From the NCBI GenBank assembly GCA_035495855.1, contig DATJFD010000058.1, positions 1-12,906 on the forward strand: DNA of 12,906 nucleotides, in the 5' to 3' direction. Numbering within the stretch: the first letter of the stretch is position 1; each line of letters starts with the position of its first letter. Below are positions 1-8,224 of the stretch, in pieces. The stretch is from JAHFIW01 sp035495855 (lineage in GTDB: Bacteria; Patescibacteriota; Patescibacteriia; SG8-24). A program made the position numbers and the translations under genes. The notes under the pieces were generated by a model. The model searched no databases. It saw only the letters and a list, made by a program, of their open reading frames with translations, and was not told the DNA's origin.

Positions 1-4
1 TCAT

Positions 5-32
5 GTGTCGTCTAAGATATATTGTACGACAC
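5..32. repeat. 7-bp inverted repeat with 14-nt AT-rich centre
   Basis: GTGTCGT (5-11) and ACGACAC (26-32) are perfect inverted arms around an AT-rich centre containing TATATTG. On the minus strand the centre reads TACAAT and TATCTT, both -10-like, and an ATG lies at 4-2 leading out of the window. This could be the operator/promoter of a leftward gene whose body is not visible. The operator role is inference. Confidence 0.35.
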
Positions 33-60
33 GATATAAGCCCATTCCAGCCCGTTCCCC

Positions 61-88
61 CATGGCAGCCGGCGGCCATGTTGCCATG
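61..88. repeat. CATGGCA/TGCCATG inverted repeat
   Basis: CATGGCA (61-67) and TGCCATG (82-88) form a perfect 7-bp inverted repeat with a 14-nt spacer. A further GCCATG copy at 75-80 can pair with the left arm instead. It lies just upstream of a possible -35 for the M41 gene, so it could be an operator. No regulator is visible, and chance is possible in GC-rich DNA. Confidence 0.25.
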
Positions 89-97
89 GCCGAGGGA

Positions 98-125
98 TTG
101 AAAAAACCGGCCGACATGATAGGGT
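98..125 (+). promoter_or_regulatory. candidate promoter of the M41 peptidase gene
   Basis: TTGAAA (98-103) is followed after 16 nt by TAGGGT (120-125). The -35 is good and the -10 is poor. It would give a short leader of about 27 nt containing GGAG at 147-150, 8 nt before the ATG at 159. This is weak evidence. Confidence 0.3.
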
Positions 126-158
126 ACGCGCGTTCTTTCCGAAACCGGAGCAAGAGGC

Positions 159-824
159 ATGGTCATCGTCCTGGTCCTCGCTTCGTCCGCCGCGGCGACG
201 ATCTTCGTGCTCGCCGCCGTGCGTGCAGGCGCGCGCGCACTGCCTTCGCCCCAAGACCCCGGCTGGCCGCGCCACGACGTCCCGCCCGATGAACGCACCG
301 CCGCCCATGAGGCCGGCCACGCCATCCTGGCCTGGGTATCTCCGAACGTCTCGCGGCTGACCGCCGTCACCCTCGACGACAAGGACGGCGACGCCGTGGT
401 GCGTTTCGACCGAAGGCCCCTCGTGACGCCCGCCGACCGGTGGGACAGCATCGTCATCGCGCTCGCGGGCATCGCCGGCGAAGGCAGGGCCTTCGGCAGC
501 ATCAAAGCCTGGGGCGCCGGCCGCGATCTGCACCGCGCGAGGCTATGGGCCGAGGAGCTGGCCGCCGCCGGCGACCCGATGGCGGCCTGGCTCTGGGAAG
601 AGCCGCGCGCCGCGTCGACCCTCGACGTCGGCGCGATGTACAAGGACAGGCCGTCCCCTCTCGCCTGCGACGTCCTCAACAAAGGCTTCCGCCGCGCGAA
701 GGACGTCATTGCCTTGCGCCCGGACAAGTTCGACGCGCTGCGCGCCGCGCTCCGGCAACGGCGGTCGCTCACGCACGACGAGGTCGGAGCCCTGCTCGGT
801 CCCCGGCCATGGTCCCGCACATGA
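159..824 (+). CDS. membrane-anchored stand-alone M41 (FtsH-type) zinc peptidase domain
   Basis: This 221-aa protein starts with a hydrophobic segment (about residues 2-21) that could be a membrane anchor or uncleaved signal. HEAGH at 50-54 is the M41 form of HExxH. Residues 102-127 read like the FtsH stretch that follows: an LAGxAGE segment, then a GAGRDLHRA stretch in which D123 matches FtsH's third zinc ligand. FtsH itself is about 600 aa with an AAA+ ATPase before this domain. No Walker A or B motif exists here, so only the peptidase module is present and it cannot unfold substrates alone. The start is supported by GGAG at 147-150. The gene is monocistronic, with a terminator beginning at its stop codon. 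The M41 assignment is fairly firm, but substrate and activity are unknown. It could act as a small membrane protease or need a partner ATPase elsewhere. Confidence 0.8.
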   Translation: MVIVLVLASSAAATIFVLAAVRAGARALPSPQDPGWPRHDVPPDERTAAHEAGHAILAWVSPNVSRLTAVTLDDKDGDAVVRFDRRPLVTPADRWDSIVIALAGIAGEGRAFGSIKAWGAGRDLHRARLWAEELAAAGDPMAAWLWEEPRAASTLDVGAMYKDRPSPLACDVLNKGFRRAKDVIALRPDKFDALRAALRQRRSLTHDEVGALLGPRPWSRT

Positions 825-847
825 TCCCCTTCCGGGGATCTTTTTTT
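823..847 (+). terminator. intrinsic terminator of the M41 gene, overlapping its stop codon
   Basis: GATCCCC (823-829), loop TTCC, GGGGATC (834-840), then seven T (841-847). The stem begins on the second base of the TGA stop (822-824), so ribosomes reaching the stop would cover it. Confidence 0.9.
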
Positions 848-850
848 ACG

Positions 851-872
851 AAAAAGACCCCATCGAGGGGTC
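851..872 (-). terminator. intrinsic terminator of the minus-strand operon, overlapping the last stop codon
   Basis: On the minus strand: GACCCC (872-867), loop TCGAT, GGGGTC (861-856), then five T (855-851). The stem includes two bases of the TGA of the zinc-ribbon gene. Three bases separate it from the opposing terminator at 823-847. Confidence 0.85.
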
Positions 873-1200
873 AGCGGGCAAAGAGCCACGAGAGAACGAG
901 CAGCGCGGCGGCGAGCAGGTAGAGCATGAGCGGCGCCTGCTTGTCGCGGAACCGCACCCAGGTCAAAACCTTCTCATGGCGGCGGCAGCCGCGGCAGTGG
1001 ATGCGGCCGTAGCCCGCGGGGTGCGTCACCGTGTGGATGCCGCAGTCCTCGCACCAAAGCACGTAGACGGGCAGCTTGGCGCGCCAGCCCTGGCGCAGTT
1101 CCCGCCGAAGATACGCGGGGCGGCCGGTGCAACGGCTCCGATCGAAAGCGGCGGCATATGCATGCCGATACTCGTCCAGGGTACGCTCCCCTGCTTCCAT
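871..1200 (-). CDS. small zinc-ribbon protein with C-terminal membrane anchor, unknown function
   Basis: This 109-aa protein belongs to no family I recognise. C50-x2-C53 and C69-x2-C72 look like the four ligands of a zinc ribbon. Residues 90-107 form one hydrophobic helix ending in LFAR, so the protein looks tail-anchored with the ribbon in the cytoplasm. The N-terminal 40 residues are charged and rich in Arg. It is the last gene of the operon, 27 nt after the preceding stop. It has a clear Shine-Dalgarno AAAGGAG (1213-1207) 6 nt before the ATG, the best one in the operon, and a terminator at its stop. The reading frame is supported by this signal and by the operon context; the zinc-binding role is inferred from cysteine spacing only. 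Confidence 0.75.
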   Translation of the reverse strand: MEAGERTLDEYRHAYAAAFDRSRCTGRPAYLRRELRQGWRAKLPVYVLWCEDCGIHTVTHPAGYGRIHCRGCRRHEKVLTWVRFRDKQAPLMLYLLAAALLVLSWLFAR

Positions 1201-1227
1201 TCCGCGCTCCTTTCGCGCAAAAAAGGC

Positions 1228-1704
1228 CTACAACTTCGTGCGATCGACCGTGAAGACGCAGCCCCTCGGATCGATGTCGAGCAGCGTCATCAGGTAACCC
1301 TGGTCGTTCCAACGGGGCGAGAGGGGCGAGAGCTTCACCTGCAGACCGTTGGCCTGGCCGACATTGCCGCCCATGAGAAGGAACGTGGCCACGAGGTTGC
1401 CGTCGGGACCGCACTCGGCGCACTTCTGCCGCTCGACGTTCACGAGCGTGACGACGAGGCCGTCATCGAATTGCGCCTGGCCCTCCGCGGGCATCACGCT
1501 GCCGCCCATGCCGATGGCCAGGCCGACCGGAACGCTGCCGTAGGACGCGGTCCGCGGCTGTCGCATCAGCTCCTGGGTGTGCGCTTCGGAACGGAGCTCT
1601 TCGGTGCGCTTGAAGCCGTAGAGCACGACGAACGTCGTGAGCGCGATCATGACGACGCCCAGGACGAGCATCAGACGGAGTTTCGTCGTCGGGGACATGG
1701 CCAT
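1228..1704 (-). CDS. membrane-anchored extracytoplasmic protein, unknown function
   Basis: This 158-aa protein has one N-terminal transmembrane helix (about residues 10-30) after a short positive stretch, so the rest is probably outside the membrane. Residues 82-152 look like a compact beta-rich domain with C95-x2-C98, a GYLMTLLDIDP segment (136-146) and C149. That layout (a CxxC-like site, then GYxxTLxxxxP near the end) resembles small secreted proteins with a cysteine pair seen in several phyla. I cannot name the family. The start lies 2 nt after the M23 stop, and a second ATG 6 nt on is also possible. No Shine-Dalgarno is seen, so translational coupling to the M23 gene is likely. Confidence 0.7.
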   Translation of the reverse strand: MAMSPTTKLRLMLVLGVVMIALTTFVVLYGFKRTEELRSEAHTQELMRQPRTASYGSVPVGLAIGMGGSVMPAEGQAQFDDGLVVTLVNVERQKCAECGPDGNLVATFLLMGGNVGQANGLQVKLSPLSPRWNDQGYLMTLLDIDPRGCVFTVDRTKL

Positions 1705-1706
1705 AG

Positions 1707-2972
1707 CTATTCGAGAGAAACAAGGAACCGCAGCGGGTCCGCGGGGATACCGTGGATGCGGGCTTCGAAATGGAGGTGCGGCCCGGTGGTCAGGCGTCCC
1801 GCGCCCGGCGTGCCCGGCATGCCGCCCGAGTAGCCGATGATCTCGCCGCGCTCGACGAAGGCGTCCTCACGCGCGGTGATGCGCGAAAGATGGCCGTAGA
1901 CCGTCGACACGTCGTTGTTGTGGATGATCATCACGTAGCTGTACCCCATGCCGGCGTCCTTGGCGCGTGCGATGACGCCCGCGGCCGCCGCGTGCACCGG
2001 CGAGCCCTGCGGCTGGCGGATGTCGATGCCGGGATGCTCGAAGACGTAGCGGAAGGGATATTCGGGATCATGGAACTTCGTCGAAATGCCCTTGAGCGGC
2101 GGCACCGGCCATGACAACACGGCGTCGTCCCCTTTCAGGCGGTCGGCGAGGTCAAGCTTCTGCCGCAGCGTCTTCTCGAGGTACGAGATCTCAGAATCCG
2201 CGTCGTCCTGCTCATGCTTGAGGTCGGCGAGCAGATAGCGGTACTCCAGTTCGGACGCCTTGGTCTCGATGAGGATCGATTCCTTGAGCGCACGCTGGTC
2301 CTCGAGTTCGCGGCGCGCGACCTCCATCGACCGCTTGTTGTCTTCGATGGCGAGCCGCTTGGTCTCCCGGAGCATCTTTTCCCGGCCGAGGTCGGCCTTC
2401 AGCGCCGTCAGTTTTTCGAGCGAATGCCTGACGCCCGACTGCAGTTCGGAGATCTGCCGCACCGCGTCGAAGAAATCCGCCAGCGTCCGCCGGGTGAGCA
2501 GCACGTCGAACGTGCTCTTGCGGAACTGCGCGCGATACAGCTTGCGGGCGAGCCCCCCGAGCATCACGCGCTCGCGGCCCATGCGGTCGGTCTGCTCCTT
2601 CATCTTGGCGTCGAGCACGCCCGTCTCGAGCTCGAGGCGCCGGATCTCGTCCTTCGCGATGTCGATGTCGAGCTGCGTCTTGGCCGAGCGGTTCTCGAGC
2701 AGCGCGATCTCGTCCTCGAGCGACGCGGATTCCGCCTTCTTCACCTGGATGAGGTCGCGGAAGCGGTCGGCCTGCTTGTTGAGGTCCTCGAGCTGCGCGC
2801 GCTTCTGCTTGACGTCGCCGTTGATGTCCTCGATCTGGCCCTTGATGTCCGAGACGACGCCGTCGTCGGCGGCGCGCGCCGCGAGCGGCGCGAACGAGCC
2901 GAGGGACGCCGCAAGACAAGCGGCGGCGGCCGCGATGCGGAGGCGATGCGGGTTGGGGCGGGGGTCGGTCAT
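1707..2972 (-). CDS. secreted M23 family murein hydrolase with N-terminal coiled coil (EnvC/NlpD-like)
   Basis: This 421-aa protein has an N-terminal signal sequence with likely cleavage after ARA (residue 34). Residues 38-285 are heptad-like, rich in charged residues and Leu, and predict a long coiled coil. The C-terminal 120 residues are a LytM/M23 domain. H313 and D317 (HPGID), H361 (GHLS), H399 and H401 (HLHFE) fill all expected zinc and catalytic positions, so it should be an active endopeptidase rather than a degenerate EnvC activator. The known role of such proteins is cutting peptide cross-links in peptidoglycan during division or growth. The start ATGA overlaps the gltX stop by 4 nt, typical of translational coupling. 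The membrane-anchored protein follows 2 nt later. Family confidence is high; the exact division role is inference. Confidence 0.92.
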   Translation of the reverse strand: MTDPRPNPHRLRIAAAAACLAASLGSFAPLAARAADDGVVSDIKGQIEDINGDVKQKRAQLEDLNKQADRFRDLIQVKKAESASLEDEIALLENRSAKTQLDIDIAKDEIRRLELETGVLDAKMKEQTDRMGRERVMLGGLARKLYRAQFRKSTFDVLLTRRTLADFFDAVRQISELQSGVRHSLEKLTALKADLGREKMLRETKRLAIEDNKRSMEVARRELEDQRALKESILIETKASELEYRYLLADLKHEQDDADSEISYLEKTLRQKLDLADRLKGDDAVLSWPVPPLKGISTKFHDPEYPFRYVFEHPGIDIRQPQGSPVHAAAAGVIARAKDAGMGYSYVMIIHNNDVSTVYGHLSRITAREDAFVERGEIIGYSGGMPGTPGAGRLTTGPHLHFEARIHGIPADPLRFLVSLE

Positions 2973-4483
2973 GGCAGCGAGGCGATGGCTTCAGCGATGC
3001 GCGCGAGCGTCCGGTCCTTGCCGAGCGCCCAGGCGACCTCGAACGGGCTCGGCGAGGCTTCGCGGCCGGTGAGCGCGACGCGCAGCGGCCACAACGATTC
3101 GGCGTTGGTCCAGCCTTTTTCCTTCACGAAGGCGAGCGTCGCGGTCTCGAGCGCCTTCAGGTCGTCGAACTCGGCGCCGAGTCCGGCGCAGAACGCGCGC
3201 AATCCTTCGAGCCTTTCTTTGGCGATCGCGGGAGTCCCCTTCTTTCCGGGAAGCATCGCGGGGTCGGCCTTGGCGTGCGGCGCGAAAAGATAGCTCGTCG
3301 CTTCGGGCAGCTCCGCGAGCGTGGTGGCGCGCCGCTGCTCGAGCGCGACGGCCTTCTCGAGGTCCGCCTTGGTGAACCGGCCGGGGCCGAGACAGGACGC
3401 GAAACCGTTGCCCTCGGGGCGCAGCACTTCGGCCTTCGCGTAGAACGGCGCCGCGCGTTCGGCGAGCTCCGCGACCGGCATCGCGCGCAGGTATTCCTTG
3501 TTGAGCCAGTCGAGCTTCTCGCGATTGAACACCGCGCCGGCCTTGTTGATCTTCTCGACCGCGAACTCCTTGGCGAGCTCGTCCTTCGGGAAGATCTCGC
3601 GGTCGGCGGACGGGTTCCAGCCCAGGAGCGCGATGAAGTTCACGAGCGCCTCCGGCAGATAGCCCTTGTCGAGATAGTCCTCCGCCGCGACGTCGCCCTG
3701 GCGTTTGGAAAGTTTCGAACGATCGGCGTTCAGGAGCAGCGGCAGATGCGCGAAAGCCGGCGCCGTCCAGCCGAAGGCGCCGTAGAGCAGGATGTGTTTC
3801 GGGGTGGACGGAAGCCACTCCTCTCCCCTGATGACGTGCGTGATGCCCATGAGATGGTCGTCAACCACGTTCGCGAGATGGTAGGTCGGGAAGCCGTCGG
3901 ACTTGAGCAGCACCTGGTCGTCGATGAGCACGTTCTCGAACTCGACCGGGCCGCGGATGAGGTCTTCGAAAGAGGTCGCTCCTTGCGTCGGCACCGCGAG
4001 CCGCACCACGTGCGGCATTCCCTTGGCCAGTTCCGCCGCGACCTCTTCCTTCTTCATCACCCGGCAATGCCGATCGTACATGATCGGCAGCTTGGCCGCG
4101 CTCTGCCCGGCCTTCACCTGCTCGAGGCGCTCCGCGGTGCAGAAGCAATGATAGGCGTTGCCCGAGGCGAGCAGCTTGTCGACGTGCTCCTTGTAGATGG
4201 CGAGCCGCGCAGACTGCACGTACGGTCCGTGGTCGCCGCGCTCGGCGACGCTGCCGTCCTCGGCGAGGTAGGGACCTTCCGCCGGCACGATGCCGCAGCG
4301 TTTCAGCGTCCGGAGCAGGCTCTCGACCGCGCCTTCGACGAAACGCGTGCGGTCGGTGTCCTCGATGCGCAGGATGAACGTCCCTCCGTGATGCAGGGCG
4401 TAGAGCTCGTTATAGAGGGCGGTGCGGAGACCGCCGATATGGAGAAAGCCCGTCGGGGACGGGGCGAACCGGACGCGGACCAT
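2969..4483 (-). CDS. gltX: glutamyl-tRNA synthetase
   Basis: This 504-aa class I synthetase charges tRNA-Glu in the cytoplasm. The HIGH motif is H15-I-G-G with preceding APSPTGFL. KLSKR is at 257-261. HVIRGEEWLPSTPKH (216-230) is the usual GluRS signature. The N-terminal EDTDRTR stretch (41-47) also fits GluRS/GlnRS, and the C-terminal half is of GluRS size. In the zinc-binding insert, C113-x-C115 and C140 are present, but the residue two after C140 is Val where E. coli has His127; H139 might replace it. Whether the enzyme also charges tRNA-Gln is not visible, and no gatCAB lies in the window. The ATG is 12 nt after the glycosyltransferase stop with no evident Shine-Dalgarno. Confidence 0.97.
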   Translation of the reverse strand: MVRVRFAPSPTGFLHIGGLRTALYNELYALHHGGTFILRIEDTDRTRFVEGAVESLLRTLKRCGIVPAEGPYLAEDGSVAERGDHGPYVQSARLAIYKEHVDKLLASGNAYHCFCTAERLEQVKAGQSAAKLPIMYDRHCRVMKKEEVAAELAKGMPHVVRLAVPTQGATSFEDLIRGPVEFENVLIDDQVLLKSDGFPTYHLANVVDDHLMGITHVIRGEEWLPSTPKHILLYGAFGWTAPAFAHLPLLLNADRSKLSKRQGDVAAEDYLDKGYLPEALVNFIALLGWNPSADREIFPKDELAKEFAVEKINKAGAVFNREKLDWLNKEYLRAMPVAELAERAAPFYAKAEVLRPEGNGFASCLGPGRFTKADLEKAVALEQRRATTLAELPEATSYLFAPHAKADPAMLPGKKGTPAIAKERLEGLRAFCAGLGAEFDDLKALETATLAFVKEKGWTNAESLWPLRVALTGREASPSPFEVAWALGKDRTLARIAEAIASLP

Positions 4484-4495
4484 GCCAGCAGTGTA

Positions 4496-5242
4496 TCAAC
4501 GTTTCTGCCTTAAAGCCAGCCACGGAAAGACAGCCACGGCGGTCCAGATCCGTCTGAAACGCCAGGGCTGGACGCCGAGCCGCCAGAGCCATTCCAAGCC
4601 CGCATCCCGCATGAGCTTAGGGGCGCGCGGCACCCGTTCGGCCAGGAAATCGAAGGCTCCGCCCACGCCCATGGCCAGGCGGACGCTTGGGAACTCCTTC
4701 CGATGCGCGGTTATCCACCGCTCCTGGACCCCATGGCCGAAAGCGACGAACAGGATGTCCGGCGCGGTCTCGCGGATGCGAGCCTCGACCGCGGCATCGA
4801 CGCAGGGGGTGCCATCCTCGTTCCTGCTGACCTGTCCCCCGCTCTCCGCGCCGACGACCTTGAGGCCATGATGGCGCTTTAAAAGGGCCTTGGCGGCGTC
4901 TTCCGCGACGTCGTCACGGCCTCCGAGCAGATAGACGGAAAGCCCCCTGCGCGCGGCGATGGTGGCGACGTCGCTCATGAGGTCGGTGCCGGTCACCCGC
5001 TCAGGCAGGCGTTTCCCCTTGAGCCGCGCCACGTAGACGAGGCCGATCCCGTCCGGTACGGCCAGGTCCGCGAGCCGCAGGGCCGCTTGAAAAGCCGCGT
5101 CCTTGGACGCGAGCACCAGCATTTCCGGATTGGGCGTGGTCACGAGATGGTCGCGCGGCTCATCGAGCAGCGTCTCGACCCTTGCTTTAGCCTCCTCACG
5201 GGTCACGCCATCGATGGGAACACCCAGAAGTTCTATCCTCAT
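4496..5242 (-). CDS. WecG/TagA/CpsF family glycosyltransferase
   Basis: This 248-aa protein has the whole family signature. TTPNPEML (35-42) and VPDGIG (62-67) contain the conserved Thr and the putative catalytic Asp64. ERVTGTDLM (81-89), FGHGVQERW (168-176) and GVGGAFDFLAERVPRAP (192-208) follow. Known members transfer N-acetylmannosaminuronate or N-acetylmannosamine to a lipid-linked sugar during enterobacterial common antigen, teichoic acid or capsule synthesis, at the inner face of the membrane. The C-terminal tail (215-245) with many Trp and Arg is the usual membrane-targeting appendage. It is the first gene of the operon, with an extended -10 at 5259-5251 only 8 nt before the ATG. The sugar and acceptor cannot be deduced because no other polysaccharide genes are present. 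Confidence 0.92.
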   Translation of the reverse strand: MRIELLGVPIDGVTREEAKARVETLLDEPRDHLVTTPNPEMLVLASKDAAFQAALRLADLAVPDGIGLVYVARLKGKRLPERVTGTDLMSDVATIAARRGLSVYLLGGRDDVAEDAAKALLKRHHGLKVVGAESGGQVSRNEDGTPCVDAAVEARIRETAPDILFVAFGHGVQERWITAHRKEFPSVRLAMGVGGAFDFLAERVPRAPKLMRDAGLEWLWRLGVQPWRFRRIWTAVAVFPWLALRQKR

Positions 5243-5250
5243 AGAGGCTT

Positions 5251-5259
5251 ATCTTAGCA
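5251..5259 (-). promoter_or_regulatory. extended -10 promoter of the minus-strand operon
   Basis: The minus strand reads TGCTAAGAT (5259-5251), an extended -10 (TGn + TAAGAT) with no convincing -35 at 17 nt. Eight bases separate TAAGAT from the ATG at 5242, so transcription would start 1-3 nt before the start codon and the mRNA would be almost leaderless. Confidence 0.5.
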
Positions 5260-5334
5260 GAGAATTTAGAATTTAGAAATAAGAATTTAGAGCTTAACTC
5301 AGCCTTAATTCTAAATTCTAAACTCTAAATTCTC
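5260..5334. repeat. heptanucleotide-repeat palindrome between the divergent promoters
   Basis: The left half is built of 7-nt units: GAATTTA, GAATTTA, GAAATAA, GAATTTA, GAGCTTA. The right half is built of the complementary units CTTAATT, CTAAATT, CTAAACT, CTAAATT. The arms can pair over about 30 bp with few mismatches. It is very AT-rich in a GC-rich genome and lies between the glycosyltransferase -10 and the clpB -35. It is therefore not a terminator; it could act in promoter architecture, as a cruciform, or as an interspersed repeat. Confidence 0.85.
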
Positions 5335-5339
5335 CTATC

Positions 5340-5368
5340 TTGACATCACCAAAGTTAGGGGTAACAAT
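5340..5368 (+). promoter_or_regulatory. sigma70-type promoter of clpB
   Basis: A perfect -35 TTGACA (5340-5345) is followed at 16-17 nt by TAACAAT (5362-5368). The start point would fall near 5374, inside the CIRCE element, as is usual for HrcA-repressed promoters. Confidence 0.75.
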
Positions 5369-5372
5369 GTGG

Positions 5373-5399
5373 TTAGCACTCGCACTCACTGAGTGCTAA
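5373..5399 (+). promoter_or_regulatory. CIRCE operator (HrcA binding site)
   Basis: TTAGCACTC (5373-5381), a 9-nt spacer, and GAGTGCTAA (5391-5399) match the CIRCE consensus TTAGCACTC-N9-GAGTGCTAA at every position. It covers the predicted transcription start and ends 9 nt before the clpB ATG. Known role: binding of the HrcA repressor, relieved on heat shock. hrcA is not in the window. Confidence 0.96.
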
Positions 5400-5408
5400 T
5401 CCACAGCC

Positions 5409-8042
<2,634 letters not shown>

Positions 8043-8058
8043 GCGGGGAGGAAAAAGC

Positions 8059-8115
8059 AAAAAGGGAAAAGCTTAGAGGAAGACCCATCCTCTAAGCTTT
8101 TTTTTTCCCTTTTTT
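8059..8115 (+). terminator. intrinsic terminator of clpB
   Basis: GCTTAGAGGA (8071-8080), loop of 7, TCCTCTAAGC (8088-8097), extended by A4/T4, then T-runs at 8098-8106 and 8110-8115. Outer AAAAAGGG/CCCTTTTT can also pair across a bulge. The A-run at 8059-8063 could make it partly bidirectional. Confidence 0.92.
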
Positions 8116-8134
8116 CGCTCCATAGAGCCAAGTA

Positions 8135-8163
8135 TTGCCTCGGGACCGGCCCTTTGCTAAGGT
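8135..8163 (+). promoter_or_regulatory. promoter of the MopE/vWA lipoprotein gene
   Basis: TTGCCT (8135-8140), 17 nt, TAAGGT (8158-8163) preceded by TGC, giving an extended -10. The leader would be about 55 nt and includes a Shine-Dalgarno AGGAG (8215-8219) 5 nt before the ATG. This is unlike most other genes here, which have short leaders without one. Confidence 0.55.
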
Positions 8164-8224
8164 CCGACCAGGTCTTTTCAGTGGATCAACTTAAGGCAGT
8201 TTTTCGTTTCGCTTAGGAGCCATC

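Noticed and set aside
709..1833. Plus-strand frame of 374 codons across the convergent terminators
   Set aside because: It runs through both terminators and is opposite three spaced minus-strand genes with membrane and cysteine features.
2214..4513. Plus-strand frames of 359 and 412 codons opposite gltX and the M23 gene
   Set aside because: They are antisense shadows of two well-supported genes, with low-complexity products and no initiation signals.
4705..4715. Another DnaA box inside the glycosyltransferase gene
   Set aside because: It reads TTATCCACC, one base off, inside coding sequence, with no partner nearby.
5260..5334. Possible CRISPR array from the repeated GAATTTA units
   Set aside because: The units are 7 nt and contiguous without spacers, arranged as inverted arms, and no cas genes are present.
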